Part shown: piece by piece, positions 26,877-35,662 of the stretch
Layout: each line of letters begins with the position of its first letter
Position numbering within the stretch: the stretch's first letter is position 1
Origin: Lachnospiraceae bacterium
Lineage (GTDB): Bacteria; Bacillota; Clostridia; Lachnospirales; Lachnospiraceae
DNA length: 64,000 nt
Reading direction: 5' to 3'
NCBI GenBank assembly: GCA_016293925.1
Contig: JAEDCX010000002.1
Location: forward strand, 38,019 to 102,018
Notes under the pieces: generated by a model
What the model saw: the letters and a program-made list of their open reading frames with translations, nothing else
Database searches by the model: none
Told to the model about the DNA's origin: nothing
Position numbers and translations under genes: made by a program

Positions 26877-28697
26877 CTATTCCACAGTTACGACTTTTGC
26901 CAGATTCCGCGGCTTATCCACATCAAATCCCTTATCGCAGGATACATAATACGCCAGAAGCTGCAATGCAACGCTGGCAGGCATGACCATGAATTCATCC
27001 TGCATATCCGGTAACATGCATGGTGCAAACTCGGCAGACACTTCATCCGCCAGTTCCGCCTTTTCAAACAGGATCACGCTGGCTCCACGGCTGCGTACCT
27101 CCCGGATGTTGGAGATCTCTTTCTGCCGGATCTTCTTCTGGGTCACTACCGCCACCACAGGTGTATCCTGGGTAATCAATGCAATCGGTCCATGCTTCAG
27201 TTCTCCGGATGCGTACGCCTCCGAATGGATATAGGATACTTCTTTCAGTTTCAGGCTTCCCTCCATCAGAATGGAGTAATCAAGTCCCCTTCCAATCATA
27301 AACAGATCCTTGGCTTCAATCACCCGTCCTGCAATACGATGAATCTCATCCCGCTTGGCCAGTACTTCTCTCATTGCTTCCGGAACACGACGCAGCTCTG
27401 CAATAAACGCTCCGGTTTGCTCCCTGGAATAAATCCCTTTCAGATAGGCCATTCTTGCAACAATCAGATACATCACCGCCAGCTGTGTGGTATATGCCTT
27501 CGTACTGGCAACTGCGATCTCCGGTCCCGCCTCCGTATAGAGGACATAATCACTCTCCCGGGCAATGGAGGAACCCTTTACATTGATAATCGCAAGCCCC
27601 TTCGCCCCATGTCTTCGGGCGTATTTCAACGCCTCCAGGGTATCGATCGTCTCCCCGGACTGGGAAACGGCGATCACCAGTGTTTTCTCATCAATGACCG
27701 GATCAGAATACATGAATTCCGAAGCCAGTTCCACGTCAATATGCATATTCAATACACGCTTTACCAGAGACTGCAGAATCAGACCTGCATGCATGGCGGT
27801 TCCGCACGCCACAATACAGATTCTCTCACATCCGGTAAAAAGATCATCCGGCACACCGTCCGATGCAAAATCCGGCATCCCGTCCACGATACGCTTGTCG
27901 ATGGTTTTCAAGATCGCGTCCGGCTGTTCCATGATCTCCTTTTCCATGTAGAACGGATACCCATTTTTCTCGCTGGAATTCAATTCCCAGTCCACTGTCA
28001 GATACTCCGGTTCCACACACTCTCCCTTCAGATTCTCCAGTCGGATGCTGTCAGGCTTCATGGTCAGGATATGATACTCAGGAACCACAAAATAGCGGTT
28101 GGTAAACTGGCACAGGGCGGTTACATCAGAGGCGAGAATCGCTCCCTCCTCACTGATGGTTGCCACAATCGGACTGACGTTTCTGACCGAGTAAATCGTA
28201 TCCGGCTGATCGTCAAACAGAATGACCAGCGCAAAGGTGCCTCGGAGGGTCGTTACCGCCTTTCGGATGGCAGCGACCGGATCCCCTTCATAGAAATGAT
28301 TCAGAAGTGCCGCAGCCACTTCACTGTCGGTCTCCGAATCCAGCCCGCTCTCTAATTTGTAATAAGCAATCAGTTCTTTATAATTCTCAATAATACCGTT
28401 GTGTACCACCGTGACTTTTCCAACCTGATGCGGGTGGGCGTTCCGGTTCACAACCCCTCCGTGGGTTGCCCATCTGGTATGTCCGATTCCGCATTCGGAG
28501 GATATCTCACTCCGGTCGCACAACGCTCTCAACTCACGAACGCGCCCTGCGCATTTGAAGATCTCAGTTTTCCCTGACTTCTGCTGTTTGACAGCGATTC
28601 CGGCGCTGTCATAACCTCTGTACTCCAACGTTTCCAACGCGTGAAGAAGAATCTCCTTCACATCCCTTTTTCCCGTAAATCCTATAATACCGCACAT
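26877..28697 (-). CDS. glmS: Glutamine-fructose-6-phosphate aminotransferase
   Basis: GlmS makes glucosamine-6-phosphate for cell-wall synthesis. The 606-residue protein begins MCGIIGFTGKRDV with the catalytic Cys2, has the amidotransferase motifs GHTRWATHGG and HNGIIEN, then two SIS domains (ACGTAMHAGL, SQSGETIDTLEA, ASTKAYTTQL) and ends KPRNLAKVVTVE. The length is normal. GAGGAA precedes the ATG. The leader of more than 150 bases shows no recognisable glmS ribozyme core, which many Firmicutes carry here. Confidence 0.98.
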   Translation of the reverse strand: MCGIIGFTGKRDVKEILLHALETLEYRGYDSAGIAVKQQKSGKTEIFKCAGRVRELRALCDRSEISSECGIGHTRWATHGGVVNRNAHPHQVGKVTVVHNGIIENYKELIAYYKLESGLDSETDSEVAAALLNHFYEGDPVAAIRKAVTTLRGTFALVILFDDQPDTIYSVRNVSPIVATISEEGAILASDVTALCQFTNRYFVVPEYHILTMKPDSIRLENLKGECVEPEYLTVDWELNSSEKNGYPFYMEKEIMEQPDAILKTIDKRIVDGMPDFASDGVPDDLFTGCERICIVACGTAMHAGLILQSLVKRVLNMHIDVELASEFMYSDPVIDEKTLVIAVSQSGETIDTLEALKYARRHGAKGLAIINVKGSSIARESDYVLYTEAGPEIAVASTKAYTTQLAVMYLIVARMAYLKGIYSREQTGAFIAELRRVPEAMREVLAKRDEIHRIAGRVIEAKDLFMIGRGLDYSILMEGSLKLKEVSYIHSEAYASGELKHGPIALITQDTPVVAVVTQKKIRQKEISNIREVRSRGASVILFEKAELADEVSAEFAPCMLPDMQDEFMVMPASVALQLLAYYVSCDKGFDVDKPRNLAKVVTVE

Positions 28698-28804
28698 ATC
28701 GGTTCCTCAATCTTTCCATTTCAGGTTACGCTTCTCACAACATCCTATGCTGTTTTGCGTCCAAAATATCACGTCTATACATACATCCACAATACCACAA
28801 TTCC

Positions 28805-28837
28805 TGTTTCCTGTCTATATGACGCCCCAAGGAAACA
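28805..28837. repeat. Inverted repeat in the glmS leader
   Basis: Perfect eight-base arms TGTTTCCT and AGGAAACA lie 17 bases apart, about 110-140 bases upstream of glmS. It could be a regulator site or an RNA hairpin. Confidence 0.4.
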
Positions 28838-28876
28838 GCGATATCCGGCCGATCCTCCCCAGACGCTGTCCTATCC

Positions 28877-28910
28877 AAAAAACGCTGTGAAGCATACACT
28901 TCACAGCGTT
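28877..28910 (-). terminator. Terminator of the DegV gene
   Basis: Perfect 12-base arms AACGCTGTGAAG and CTTCACAGCGTT with a six-base loop are followed by a T6 run on the minus strand. This is one of the strongest terminators in the window. Confidence 0.9.
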
Positions 28911-28939
28911 TGATTGTATTTTGTCTTCCCCTGACCCGG

Positions 28940-29827
28940 TCAGTTCTCTCTCCTCTTGCCCCAGAAGAACAGTGCAACTGTTCCCGGACCTGTATGACTC
29001 CCGATTGTCGTTCCGATGGAGAAAATCTTCACTCTCCCCACCATCTTCGGGAATCTCTCTTCAATCAGATTCCGTACTGCCTCTGCATCCTCCCGGCACC
29101 CGGAATTGGAGATAAAGCAATCCTCATCATAATTCTCCCCGTTATCAGCAAGTTCCATCATCTTATCCACAATCCGCGCGATCACTTTCCGTTTCGTCCG
29201 AATCTTCTCCCGCGGAATCAGTTTTCCCACGAAATCCACATTCAGAAGGGGACAGATATTCAGAAGATTCCCAACGAATCCCGATGTCTTGGAAACGCGG
29301 CCACCCTTCACATAGAACTTCAGATCCGTGGAGAAGAACCAGTGGTTCAGTCGTAATTTATTGTCCTCTGTCCAGTCCTTCAATTCCTCCAGACTCATGC
29401 CGTTCTTCTTCTGCTCCGCCATCTTGGACATCAGCAGTCCGAACCCGCTGGATGCGCACAGAGAATCGATCACATAAATCCTACGCTCCGGATATTCCTC
29501 CTCCAGATCCGCCTTGGCAATCATAGCAGAGTTATAGGAACCGGAAATCCCGGACGACAGCGCAACGTGAATAATATCTTTCCCTTCCTCCAGAAACGGT
29601 TTGAAATACGCAATATATTCCTCCGCATTTACCTGGCTGGTGGAAGATTCCGATCCCGTATCCAGTCTATGATAAAAATCTTCAAAGGATATGCTCTGTC
29701 CAAGGTCATCCGGATACGATACCCCGTCCAGCATGTAGTGGAAGGGAATCCAGTGTACACCAATCTCTTCAAAGTACTCTTTGGATAAATCTGCTGTAGA
29801 ACAACAACTTATTACATAATCACTCAT
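28940..29827 (-). CDS. DegV-family fatty-acid-binding protein
   Basis: A 295-residue DegV protein. Typical motifs are the N-terminal ISCCSTADLS, TSQVNAEEY, ALSSGISGSYNSA and the C-terminal IGTTIGSHTGPGT. The family (FakB) binds a fatty acid and presents it to the FakA kinase; no fakA is seen here. An AMP-forming acyl ligase lies 3 kb away but in another unit. A TTGACA/TAATAT promoter (29883-29911) precedes it, and a strong terminator follows. Confidence 0.93.
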   Translation of the reverse strand: MSDYVISCCSTADLSKEYFEEIGVHWIPFHYMLDGVSYPDDLGQSISFEDFYHRLDTGSESSTSQVNAEEYIAYFKPFLEEGKDIIHVALSSGISGSYNSAMIAKADLEEEYPERRIYVIDSLCASSGFGLLMSKMAEQKKNGMSLEELKDWTEDNKLRLNHWFFSTDLKFYVKGGRVSKTSGFVGNLLNICPLLNVDFVGKLIPREKIRTKRKVIARIVDKMMELADNGENYDEDCFISNSGCREDAEAVRNLIEERFPKMVGRVKIFSIGTTIGSHTGPGTVALFFWGKRREN

Positions 29828-29882
29828 ATTCTGTATCCTTCTTCATGCAAATGCCATACCACATTACATAGTTTTCAATACC

Positions 29883-29911
29883 ATATTATAGATTTGCCAT
29901 CCTGATGTCAA
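29883..29911 (-). promoter_or_regulatory. DegV gene promoter
   Basis: A perfect TTGACA (29906-29911) lies 17 bases from TAATAT (29883-29888) on the minus strand; an overlapping TATAAT gives 15-base spacing. Confidence 0.65.
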
Positions 29912-29919
29912 GCAAAAAG

Positions 29920-30606
29920 TCAGCCCCGCTCCCGCGACTTCCAATAGCGCTTATCCTCCTCGGGAACACAGTAAGACTCACACATCTTGCGTATCGTCTT
30001 ATGATATGTCCAGTCATCCAGCCTGTTATTCTCTAAAAATCTCTTCGTCTGCTCCGGACACCTGGCATAAGCTGTGGCAACGCACCAGGCGACTCCCATT
30101 CTCGTATAGTATCCCGGATGCGTCAGCTGATTCATCCATTCCAGAACTCTATCGATATATTCCTCATTCAGATAATAAAAAAGCATCATGACCGCAGCCA
30201 TCCGTTGGGAGAATTCCTTTTGTTTGACCGCATAAGTCAAAATCCAGTTCCACACCCGCTCCGGATACTCTTTTGCATGTTTGAAGGAACTACAGAATCC
30301 GTCATTGACGGCCCAATCCCCGATCGCCGGAACAAACCGGTCCGCGTATGTGAGAATCGTCTCAATGTCATCTTTGGCGTATCCCAGTACATATGCCTTC
30401 AACAGCTGCTGCTCATAGTAGGTTTCCGGATATTCGTCCAGAAACGTCTGATACCCTTCTGCCGCAATTGCCCGGGCCATCCGACGCAGTCTGGGAGCGC
30501 CAACCCCCAGAACCGGCCGGCTGTCCGGGTTTACCCGATTGTTGTATTCCTCTATATTTCGGGTTCGCCAACTCCATAGTTCTTCGGTAATCCGGCTGAA
30601 ATCCAT
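29920..30606 (-). CDS. AlkD-like DNA alkylation repair protein
   Basis: A 228-residue all-helical protein of the AlkD/HEAT-repeat family: VGAPRLRRMARAI near the N-terminus, DWAVNDGFCSSFK with the conserved Trp and Asp, and GVAWCVATAYARCP in the C-terminal third. Family members excise alkylated bases or act as DNA-binding scaffolds. The ATG at 30606 follows AAGAAGGG; an in-frame GTG at 30627 is less likely. It follows purH after 24 bases and may be transcribed with it. Confidence 0.87.
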   Translation of the reverse strand: MDFSRITEELWSWRTRNIEEYNNRVNPDSRPVLGVGAPRLRRMARAIAAEGYQTFLDEYPETYYEQQLLKAYVLGYAKDDIETILTYADRFVPAIGDWAVNDGFCSSFKHAKEYPERVWNWILTYAVKQKEFSQRMAAVMMLFYYLNEEYIDRVLEWMNQLTHPGYYTRMGVAWCVATAYARCPEQTKRFLENNRLDDWTYHKTIRKMCESYCVPEEDKRYWKSRERG

Positions 30607-30630
30607 CCCTTCTTCGCTCCCTCTCACGGA

Positions 30631-31809
30631 TTAATGATGGAACAGACGCACTCCGTTGAATACCATTGCCATTCCATACTTGTTACAGCACGCAATCACG
30701 GCATCGTCCCGCACCGATCCCCCCGGCTGAACGATATACTTCACGCCGCTCTTTTTCGCTCTCTCCACATTGTCCGAGAACGGGAAAAATGCATCCGAGC
30801 CAAGCACGGCATTGTCCATCCGGGCAAGCCACTCTTTTTTCTCCTCAGCGGTAAATACGTCCGGCTTCTCCGTGAATACTCTCTGCCATGCTCCATCTGC
30901 CAGGACATCCATGTACTCTTCGCCGATGTAGTTGTCGATGGCATTGTCCCGGTCCGCTCTTCCAAGCCCCGGTACGAAAGGAAGATTCATTACCTTCGGG
31001 CACTGACGCAGCAACCAGTTATCTGCCTTCTGTCCTGCCAGACGGGTACAGTGTACCCGGGACTGCTGTCCTGCACCGATACCGATTGCCTGACCGTCCT
31101 TCACGTAGCACACGGAATTGGACTGGGTATATTTCAAGATGATCATGGCGATCTTCATGTCCCGGATTGCATCTGCCGGAATGTCTTTATTCTCTGTAAC
31201 AATGTTTTTGAAAAGAGAGTCATCCATCACCAGTTCATTTCTTCCCTGCTCAAAGGTAACTCCGAATACCTGTTTTCTCTCGATCTCCTGAGGTACATAA
31301 TTCGGATCGATCTGAATTATATTGTAGTTGCCCTTCTTCTTCTCTTTCAGCATTGCCAGGGCTTCCGGCTCGTATCCCGGGGCGATCACGCCGTCGGATA
31401 CCTCTCTCTTAATGATTCTGGCCGTATCCACGTCACAGACATCGGACAATGCAATATAGTCCCCGAAAGAGGACATTCTGTCGGCACCTCTGGCTCTTGC
31501 ATAGGCACTTGCAAGAGGGGACAGCTCGCCCAGATCGTCTACCCAGTAGATTTTCGCCAGCGTATCCGTCAGCGGGAGTCCTACCGCAGCTCCGGCAGGA
31601 GATACGTGCTTGAAAGAAGTTGCGGCCGGAAGTCCGGTTGCTTCTTTCAATTCTTTTACCAACTGCCATCCGTTAAAGGCATCCAGAAAATTGATATATC
31701 CCGGTCTTCCGTTCAATACCCGGATAGGAAGATCGCTTCCGTCTTCCATGAAGATTCTGGCAGGCTTCTGGTTTGGATTACATCCGTATTTCAATTCGAA
31801 TTCTTTCAT
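30631..31809 (-). CDS. purH: Stand-alone AICAR formyltransferase (PurH C-terminal domain type)
   Basis: This 392-residue protein carries out formylation of AICAR by 10-formyl-THF, without the IMP cyclohydrolase domain of normal PurH. Motifs: LKYGCNPNQKPA at the N-terminus, SFKHVSPAGAA with the catalytic Lys and His, QSNSVCYVKDG, GAGQQSRVHCTRLAG and DAFFPFSDN. The ATG at 31809 with AGAAGGAG is chosen over an open extension upstream. It lies 22 bases after purO, which supplies the missing cyclohydrolase step; both lie behind a ZTP riboswitch. Confidence 0.96.
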   Translation of the reverse strand: MKEFELKYGCNPNQKPARIFMEDGSDLPIRVLNGRPGYINFLDAFNGWQLVKELKEATGLPAATSFKHVSPAGAAVGLPLTDTLAKIYWVDDLGELSPLASAYARARGADRMSSFGDYIALSDVCDVDTARIIKREVSDGVIAPGYEPEALAMLKEKKKGNYNIIQIDPNYVPQEIERKQVFGVTFEQGRNELVMDDSLFKNIVTENKDIPADAIRDMKIAMIILKYTQSNSVCYVKDGQAIGIGAGQQSRVHCTRLAGQKADNWLLRQCPKVMNLPFVPGLGRADRDNAIDNYIGEEYMDVLADGAWQRVFTEKPDVFTAEEKKEWLARMDNAVLGSDAFFPFSDNVERAKKSGVKYIVQPGGSVRDDAVIACCNKYGMAMVFNGVRLFHH

Positions 31810-31831
31810 GTTTGAAACTCCTTCTGCATTC

Positions 31832-32545
31832 TTATTTGTTCTTGTTGACAATTCTGGTCTCGTATGTGCCGGTGGCAATATCTATATATCTGACAAACAG
31901 AGAAACCTTATTCTCCTCATTCAGATTCTTCCACAATGTTTCCGTAAATGCATCGATATCCTCACAGATCTCCACCCGCTCCGGCTCTCCCTCGAAGCTT
32001 GGCAGCGGATTGCCGTCGCACTGGTAGGTATGAATGAAATGCCCCTCTCCAGCAGTCGGATTCCCATAGGCAAACGTAAACCGGTCGCAGCTTGCCGGAT
32101 CTCCGTTATGGCTCTTCAGAATAGACAGTGCATAATCAAACGTCCCGTTCTGGACATTCAGAATGCCGGAGATTCGGGGGGTATAATTCGGCCCATCCGG
32201 CTCGAATTCCCTGCATCGCAGAGACTGTTCAAAGGTCTGTCCCGCCTTCATTCCATCGTAAACCGTATCTGTCTGATCCCCGTTTGTCACGATCGTCGTG
32301 CTGCCAAGAACACGTACCGGGGAGTAGATAATCAGAGAAGGATCTGACAGCAGGGAAGGATCAAATGCCTGTGTGCGGATTCCCTCACCGTCCTCAACAA
32401 ATACACGGTTCCGGCTGTTCACACTCCTGCCCATGATGAAATAAGCAGTTACCGCTTTGCTGCCGTCCATGCTTCTTCCGATGACGATTCCTCTGCCGGG
32501 ATATGCATTGGTGCTCAGTTTTGTTGCCAACGTTCCTTTTTCCAT
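31832..32545 (-). CDS. purO: IMP cyclohydrolase, PurO type
   Basis: PurO closes the ring of FAICAR to form IMP, the last step of purine synthesis. The 237-residue protein has the family pattern NAYPGRGIVIGRS near the N-terminus, then YFIMGRSVNSRNRVF and NYTPRISGIL. This fold (Ntn hydrolase-like, Pfam IMP_cyclohyd) is best known from archaea and replaces the PurH N-terminal domain. It is separate from, and upstream of, the formyltransferase gene. GGAGG precedes the ATG. Confidence 0.93.
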   Translation of the reverse strand: MEKGTLATKLSTNAYPGRGIVIGRSMDGSKAVTAYFIMGRSVNSRNRVFVEDGEGIRTQAFDPSLLSDPSLIIYSPVRVLGSTTIVTNGDQTDTVYDGMKAGQTFEQSLRCREFEPDGPNYTPRISGILNVQNGTFDYALSILKSHNGDPASCDRFTFAYGNPTAGEGHFIHTYQCDGNPLPSFEGEPERVEICEDIDAFTETLWKNLNEENKVSLFVRYIDIATGTYETRIVNKNK

Positions 32546-32631
32546 TGTTTTTCCTCCATTTTCCTGCCGGGATGACCCTGTCCGTTGTGCTGTATATCAC
32601 AATAGCCGGCCATCCGGGCACACTCTTGTAC

Positions 32632-32730
32632 AGAATCTGCCCAGACGGTCGGCTATATAATCTCTTCATATACTCCACGTGGTCCATTCCACAGTCAGTT
32701 TACACTGTTTCCGTCAGTCGTATACTATGT
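32632..32730 (-). promoter_or_regulatory. ZTP (pfl) riboswitch upstream of purO
   Basis: Reading the minus strand, GTATAC (32725-32720) can pair with a later GTATAT to form P1. Next come ACTGACGG, an inner stem GTGG/CCAC, GTGGAG, and after a short linker GCCGACCGTCTGGGCAG, close to the conserved CCGCCUGGGCA loop of ZTP riboswitches. Position fits: it starts at the expected transcript start and precedes purine/one-carbon genes, the known location of this class. The last element can alternatively pair with TGCCCGGATGGCCGGC downstream, giving a switch hairpin. The match is by eye. Confidence 0.75.
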
Positions 32731-32732
32731 TC

Positions 32733-32761
32733 ATCATAACAGACCCGGACGCCAAACGCAA
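32733..32761 (-). promoter_or_regulatory. purO-purH promoter
   Basis: TTGCGT (32756-32761) and TATGAT (32733-32738) are 17 bases apart on the minus strand and place the transcript start just before the riboswitch. Confidence 0.65.
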
Positions 32762-32778
32762 GTAGGAACTTCCCTGAA

Positions 32779-34413
32779 CTAGATCTCATTCTGTTTTGCA
32801 ACCAGATCCTTGCCGCCATAACGTTCCCGAAGCTTCGGCTTCTCGATCTTCCCCGTCGGATTCCGGGGAATCTCCGTAAAGATTACCTGATGCGGTCTCT
32901 TGTATCTGGGCAGTTTCTTACAGAACTCATCGATTTCTTCTCTGGTACAGGTAAATCCCTGTTTCACCTCGATGATGGCAGCGGTTACCTCACCCAGCCT
33001 CGCATCCGGCACGCCAATCACTGCCACATCCTTGACGGCAGGATAGGCACGCAGAAAATCCTCGATCTGAACAGGGTAGATATTCTCCCCGCCACTGATG
33101 ACCACATCTTTCTTCCGGTCTACCAGATAGATGAATCCATCCGCATCCTCCTGCGCCATATCGCCGGTATACAGCCAACCATCCCGGAGCACCTCAGCGG
33201 TAGCCTTTGGATCATGATAGTAGCAGGTCATGACACCCGGTCCCTTCAGACACAGTTCCCCCACTTCTCCCGGAACCACCTCGGCACCGTTTTCATTCAC
33301 AATCCTAGTCTGCCAGCCGTAACCGGCCCTGCCGATGGCACCGACCTTGTGAATATTCTCCACTCCCAGATGTACCGCACCCGGGCCGATCGACTCACTC
33401 AGCCCGTAATTGGTGTCGTATTGATGATTCGGGAATCGTTCCTTCCACCTTGCAATCAAGCTCGGCGGCACGGGCTGCGCACCGATATGCATCAGTCTCC
33501 ACTGTGCAAGCTGATACCGGTCAGGCTCAATCTCTCCTCTGTCGATGGCATCCAGAATATCCTGTGCCCAGGGAACCAGAAGCCATACGATCGTACATTT
33601 CTCGCTGGATACCGCCTCCATGATCACATCCGGTTTCGTTCCCTTCAGCAGAACAGATTTGGCTCCCACCAGGAAAGAACCGAACCAATGCATCTTCGCA
33701 CCGGTATGGTACAGCGGCGGAATACACAGGAACACATCCTCCTTCGTCTGTCCGTGATGCTTCTGCTCTACCAGGCAGGCATGCATCAGGCTCTCATGAT
33801 TATGTAGAATCGCCTTCGGAAAACCGGTGGTTCCCGAAGAAAAATAGATTGCCGCATCGTCCGTATCCGTCAATGCAATATCCGGTTTCTTGCTGGAGCA
33901 GTTGGCGGTCTGTGCCGCATAGTCCTCTGCGAAACTCGGACAGTTATCTCCCACATAGAATAGCAGTCTGTTTTTGCTGATCGACTCCGCAATCTCCTCC
34001 ACACGACCGATGAACTCCGGTCCGAACACCAGAACATCCACCTCCGCCAGATTCAGACAGTATTCAATCTCATCGGATGCATAGCGGAAATTCAACGGAA
34101 CCGCCAATGCCCCCGTCTTCAGAATTCCAAAATAGATCGGCAGCCACTCCAGGCAGTTCATCAACAGAATCGCCACCTTGTCCCCCCGTTTCACGCCTCT
34201 GCCCAGCAGAAGATTCGCAAAGCGGTTCGCCTTCTCATTGAATACCTCCCACGTAATCTCCCTGCGATAGTGCGTCAACGGGTTCGGCTCCATCAGTTCA
34301 TATTCTTTCCAGGTTACCCTTCTGACCTCCTTGATCTCCGGGTTAATCTCCACAAGTGCAATATCATTGCCGAATTCTCTGCTATTTCTCTCCAGTATAT
34401 CTGTAATAGGCAT
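32779..34413 (-). CDS. AMP-forming acyl-CoA synthetase/ligase
   Basis: A 544-residue ANL-superfamily enzyme that activates a carboxylic acid as acyl-AMP and transfers it to CoA. Motifs: IYFSSGTTGFPKA (P-loop), YGLSESIGPG, GWLYTGDMA, DRKKDVVISGGENIYP, and the catalytic Lys in NPTGKIEKPKL. A medium- or long-chain fatty acid or aromatic acid is plausible; the substrate cannot be read. The gene stands alone behind a promoter overlapped by a palindrome. Confidence 0.93.
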   Translation of the reverse strand: MPITDILERNSREFGNDIALVEINPEIKEVRRVTWKEYELMEPNPLTHYRREITWEVFNEKANRFANLLLGRGVKRGDKVAILLMNCLEWLPIYFGILKTGALAVPLNFRYASDEIEYCLNLAEVDVLVFGPEFIGRVEEIAESISKNRLLFYVGDNCPSFAEDYAAQTANCSSKKPDIALTDTDDAAIYFSSGTTGFPKAILHNHESLMHACLVEQKHHGQTKEDVFLCIPPLYHTGAKMHWFGSFLVGAKSVLLKGTKPDVIMEAVSSEKCTIVWLLVPWAQDILDAIDRGEIEPDRYQLAQWRLMHIGAQPVPPSLIARWKERFPNHQYDTNYGLSESIGPGAVHLGVENIHKVGAIGRAGYGWQTRIVNENGAEVVPGEVGELCLKGPGVMTCYYHDPKATAEVLRDGWLYTGDMAQEDADGFIYLVDRKKDVVISGGENIYPVQIEDFLRAYPAVKDVAVIGVPDARLGEVTAAIIEVKQGFTCTREEIDEFCKKLPRYKRPHQVIFTEIPRNPTGKIEKPKLRERYGGKDLVAKQNEI

Positions 34414-34440
34414 AATCCCCCAAACCTTTCTCTATAAATA

Positions 34441-34472
34441 AATTAGAATGCCCAACTCGGAGCATTCTAATT
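34441..34472. promoter_or_regulatory. Palindrome overlapping the acyl ligase promoter
   Basis: Perfect 11-base arms AATTAGAATGC and GCATTCTAATT are ten bases apart. On the minus strand the structure is followed by TTATTTAT, so it could end the DUF378 transcript, but it also covers the start region of the acyl ligase promoter, as an operator would. Confidence 0.6.
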
Positions 34473-34498
34473 CTATCACTTTAACGCAAAAAAGTAAA
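34470..34498 (-). promoter_or_regulatory. Acyl ligase promoter
   Basis: TTTACT (34493-34498) and TAGAAT (34470-34475) are 17 bases apart on the minus strand; the predicted transcript start falls inside the palindrome. Confidence 0.55.
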
Positions 34499-34531
34499 TC
34501 GCTCATTGCAATCCGCCCTGCCCGGACCGGG

Positions 34532-34729
34532 TCAGTCGGCAAGTCTTCTGTAAAGAGCGATCCCATACAAACCGGCAATACCCACCAGTCCGTAGACGAT
34601 CCTGGACATAATCGACATATTTCCGAAGATGAATGCCACAAGATCAAAACCAAAGAAACCGATGAGTCCCCAGTTGATCGCGCCCACAAGAACAAGTGTC
34701 AATGCGATTCCATCACATATCTTGCACAT
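34532..34729 (-). CDS. DUF378-family small membrane protein
   Basis: A 65-residue protein with two membrane helices and the DUF378 pattern LVLVGAINWGLIGFFGFDLVAFIFG, seen here as LVGAINWGLIGFFG and FDLVAFIFG, then SRIVYGLVGIAGLYG. Relatives such as YuzA have no known function. AAAGGAG lies upstream. It may be transcribed alone. Confidence 0.9.
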   Translation of the reverse strand: MCKICDGIALTLVLVGAINWGLIGFFGFDLVAFIFGNMSIMSRIVYGLVGIAGLYGIALYRRLAD

Positions 34730-34784
34730 ATCCCATTACTCCTTTCCGACATGCCGTCATATGGATAGTATGACACCCATTCGG

Positions 34785-34815
34785 AAAAAAATACACTGCG
34801 GCGCGGATTGGCAGT
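34785..34815 (-). terminator. Terminator of the YkgJ-type gene
   Basis: A short stem (ACTGC/GCAGT) is followed on the minus strand by GTATTTTTTT. The stem is weak but the U run is long. Confidence 0.45.
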
Positions 34816-34835
34816 TTATCCCTCATCCGTTCCCG

Positions 34836-35537
34836 TCACACCGGAAACCGGGCCATTCTCTCTTCAAATTGTTCGTAAAAATCCCGACCGGGATCATACG
34901 GTTTGCAGAAAAACAGTTGCAGAATCAGCATATTCAGTTGCTTTACCGACTGCTCATCCGTACCGCCGCGTTCTGCTCCGCCACGCTCTGCTCCGTCATG
35001 CTCCGCGCCCTGTATCAGACGCTGCATTCTTCGGATAAAGAAATGCCACTTCCCAATAAAAGCCTGATTCGCCTGCAGATTCGGCACGTCGATCCACTTG
35101 GACACTTTGACTTTCGCCCGGCTCTCCTGCCTGCATTCCCGGGTCTGGAGAAAATACAGGAAATCCCGGGTCTCTTCTCTGTAGAACCTGCCCAGCGGGA
35201 AAATTCTGCACAGTCCCGGCCGAAACCCATGAACACTGCAACGTCCCTCCGGTGTCAGAAAAGAACAACCTTTCCCCTCATGCAGATTGAGACTCGGCAG
35301 AATCACTCCATCCTGCACATGCAGACAAATACTGTCATCCTGCATCATCTCCTCGAACGTCCTTCCCAGATTGGTTGTCAGCAGACAGATATCCAGTGGA
35401 TCCAGTATAATGGTATCCCCCATCATATGACAGCAGTAGGAGCATCCCCTGCAGTCTCCGCAGTCTGCCCTTACCATATCATGCAATCCATAGAGTTTTC
35501 CGTCCGATATCTGCTTCATGTCTACATTTCTTATCAT
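34836..35537 (-). CDS. YkgJ-family cysteine cluster protein
   Basis: A 233-residue protein with the Cys pattern of the YkgJ zinc- or iron-chelate family: CGDCRGCSYCC near residue 26, then GCSFL, RCSVHGFRPGLCRIFPLG. The family is widespread and of unknown function. The ATG at 35537 with GGGGAG is chosen over an extension of 14 codons. Near the C-terminus a tandem GAERG repeat (about three copies, from GCTCCGCC-like DNA repeats) forms a low-complexity linker. Confidence 0.88.
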   Translation of the reverse strand: MIRNVDMKQISDGKLYGLHDMVRADCGDCRGCSYCCHMMGDTIILDPLDICLLTTNLGRTFEEMMQDDSICLHVQDGVILPSLNLHEGKGCSFLTPEGRCSVHGFRPGLCRIFPLGRFYREETRDFLYFLQTRECRQESRAKVKVSKWIDVPNLQANQAFIGKWHFFIRRMQRLIQGAEHDGAERGGAERGGTDEQSVKQLNMLILQLFFCKPYDPGRDFYEQFEERMARFPV

Positions 35538-35662
35538 ATGCGGCTTCTCCCCATTCCCGGCACTATCATCCGGGAACATTTCTCATTCTGTGTTCCGTCC
35601 TATTGTATACCTGTTGTTCCCCGGTATGCAACCGGTTCTTATCGCCCGACGCCGGTCGCATC

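Noticed and set aside
27192..28355. A 387-codon plus-strand frame opposite glmS
   Set aside because: It is a shadow frame without promoter, ribosome site or recognisable domains.
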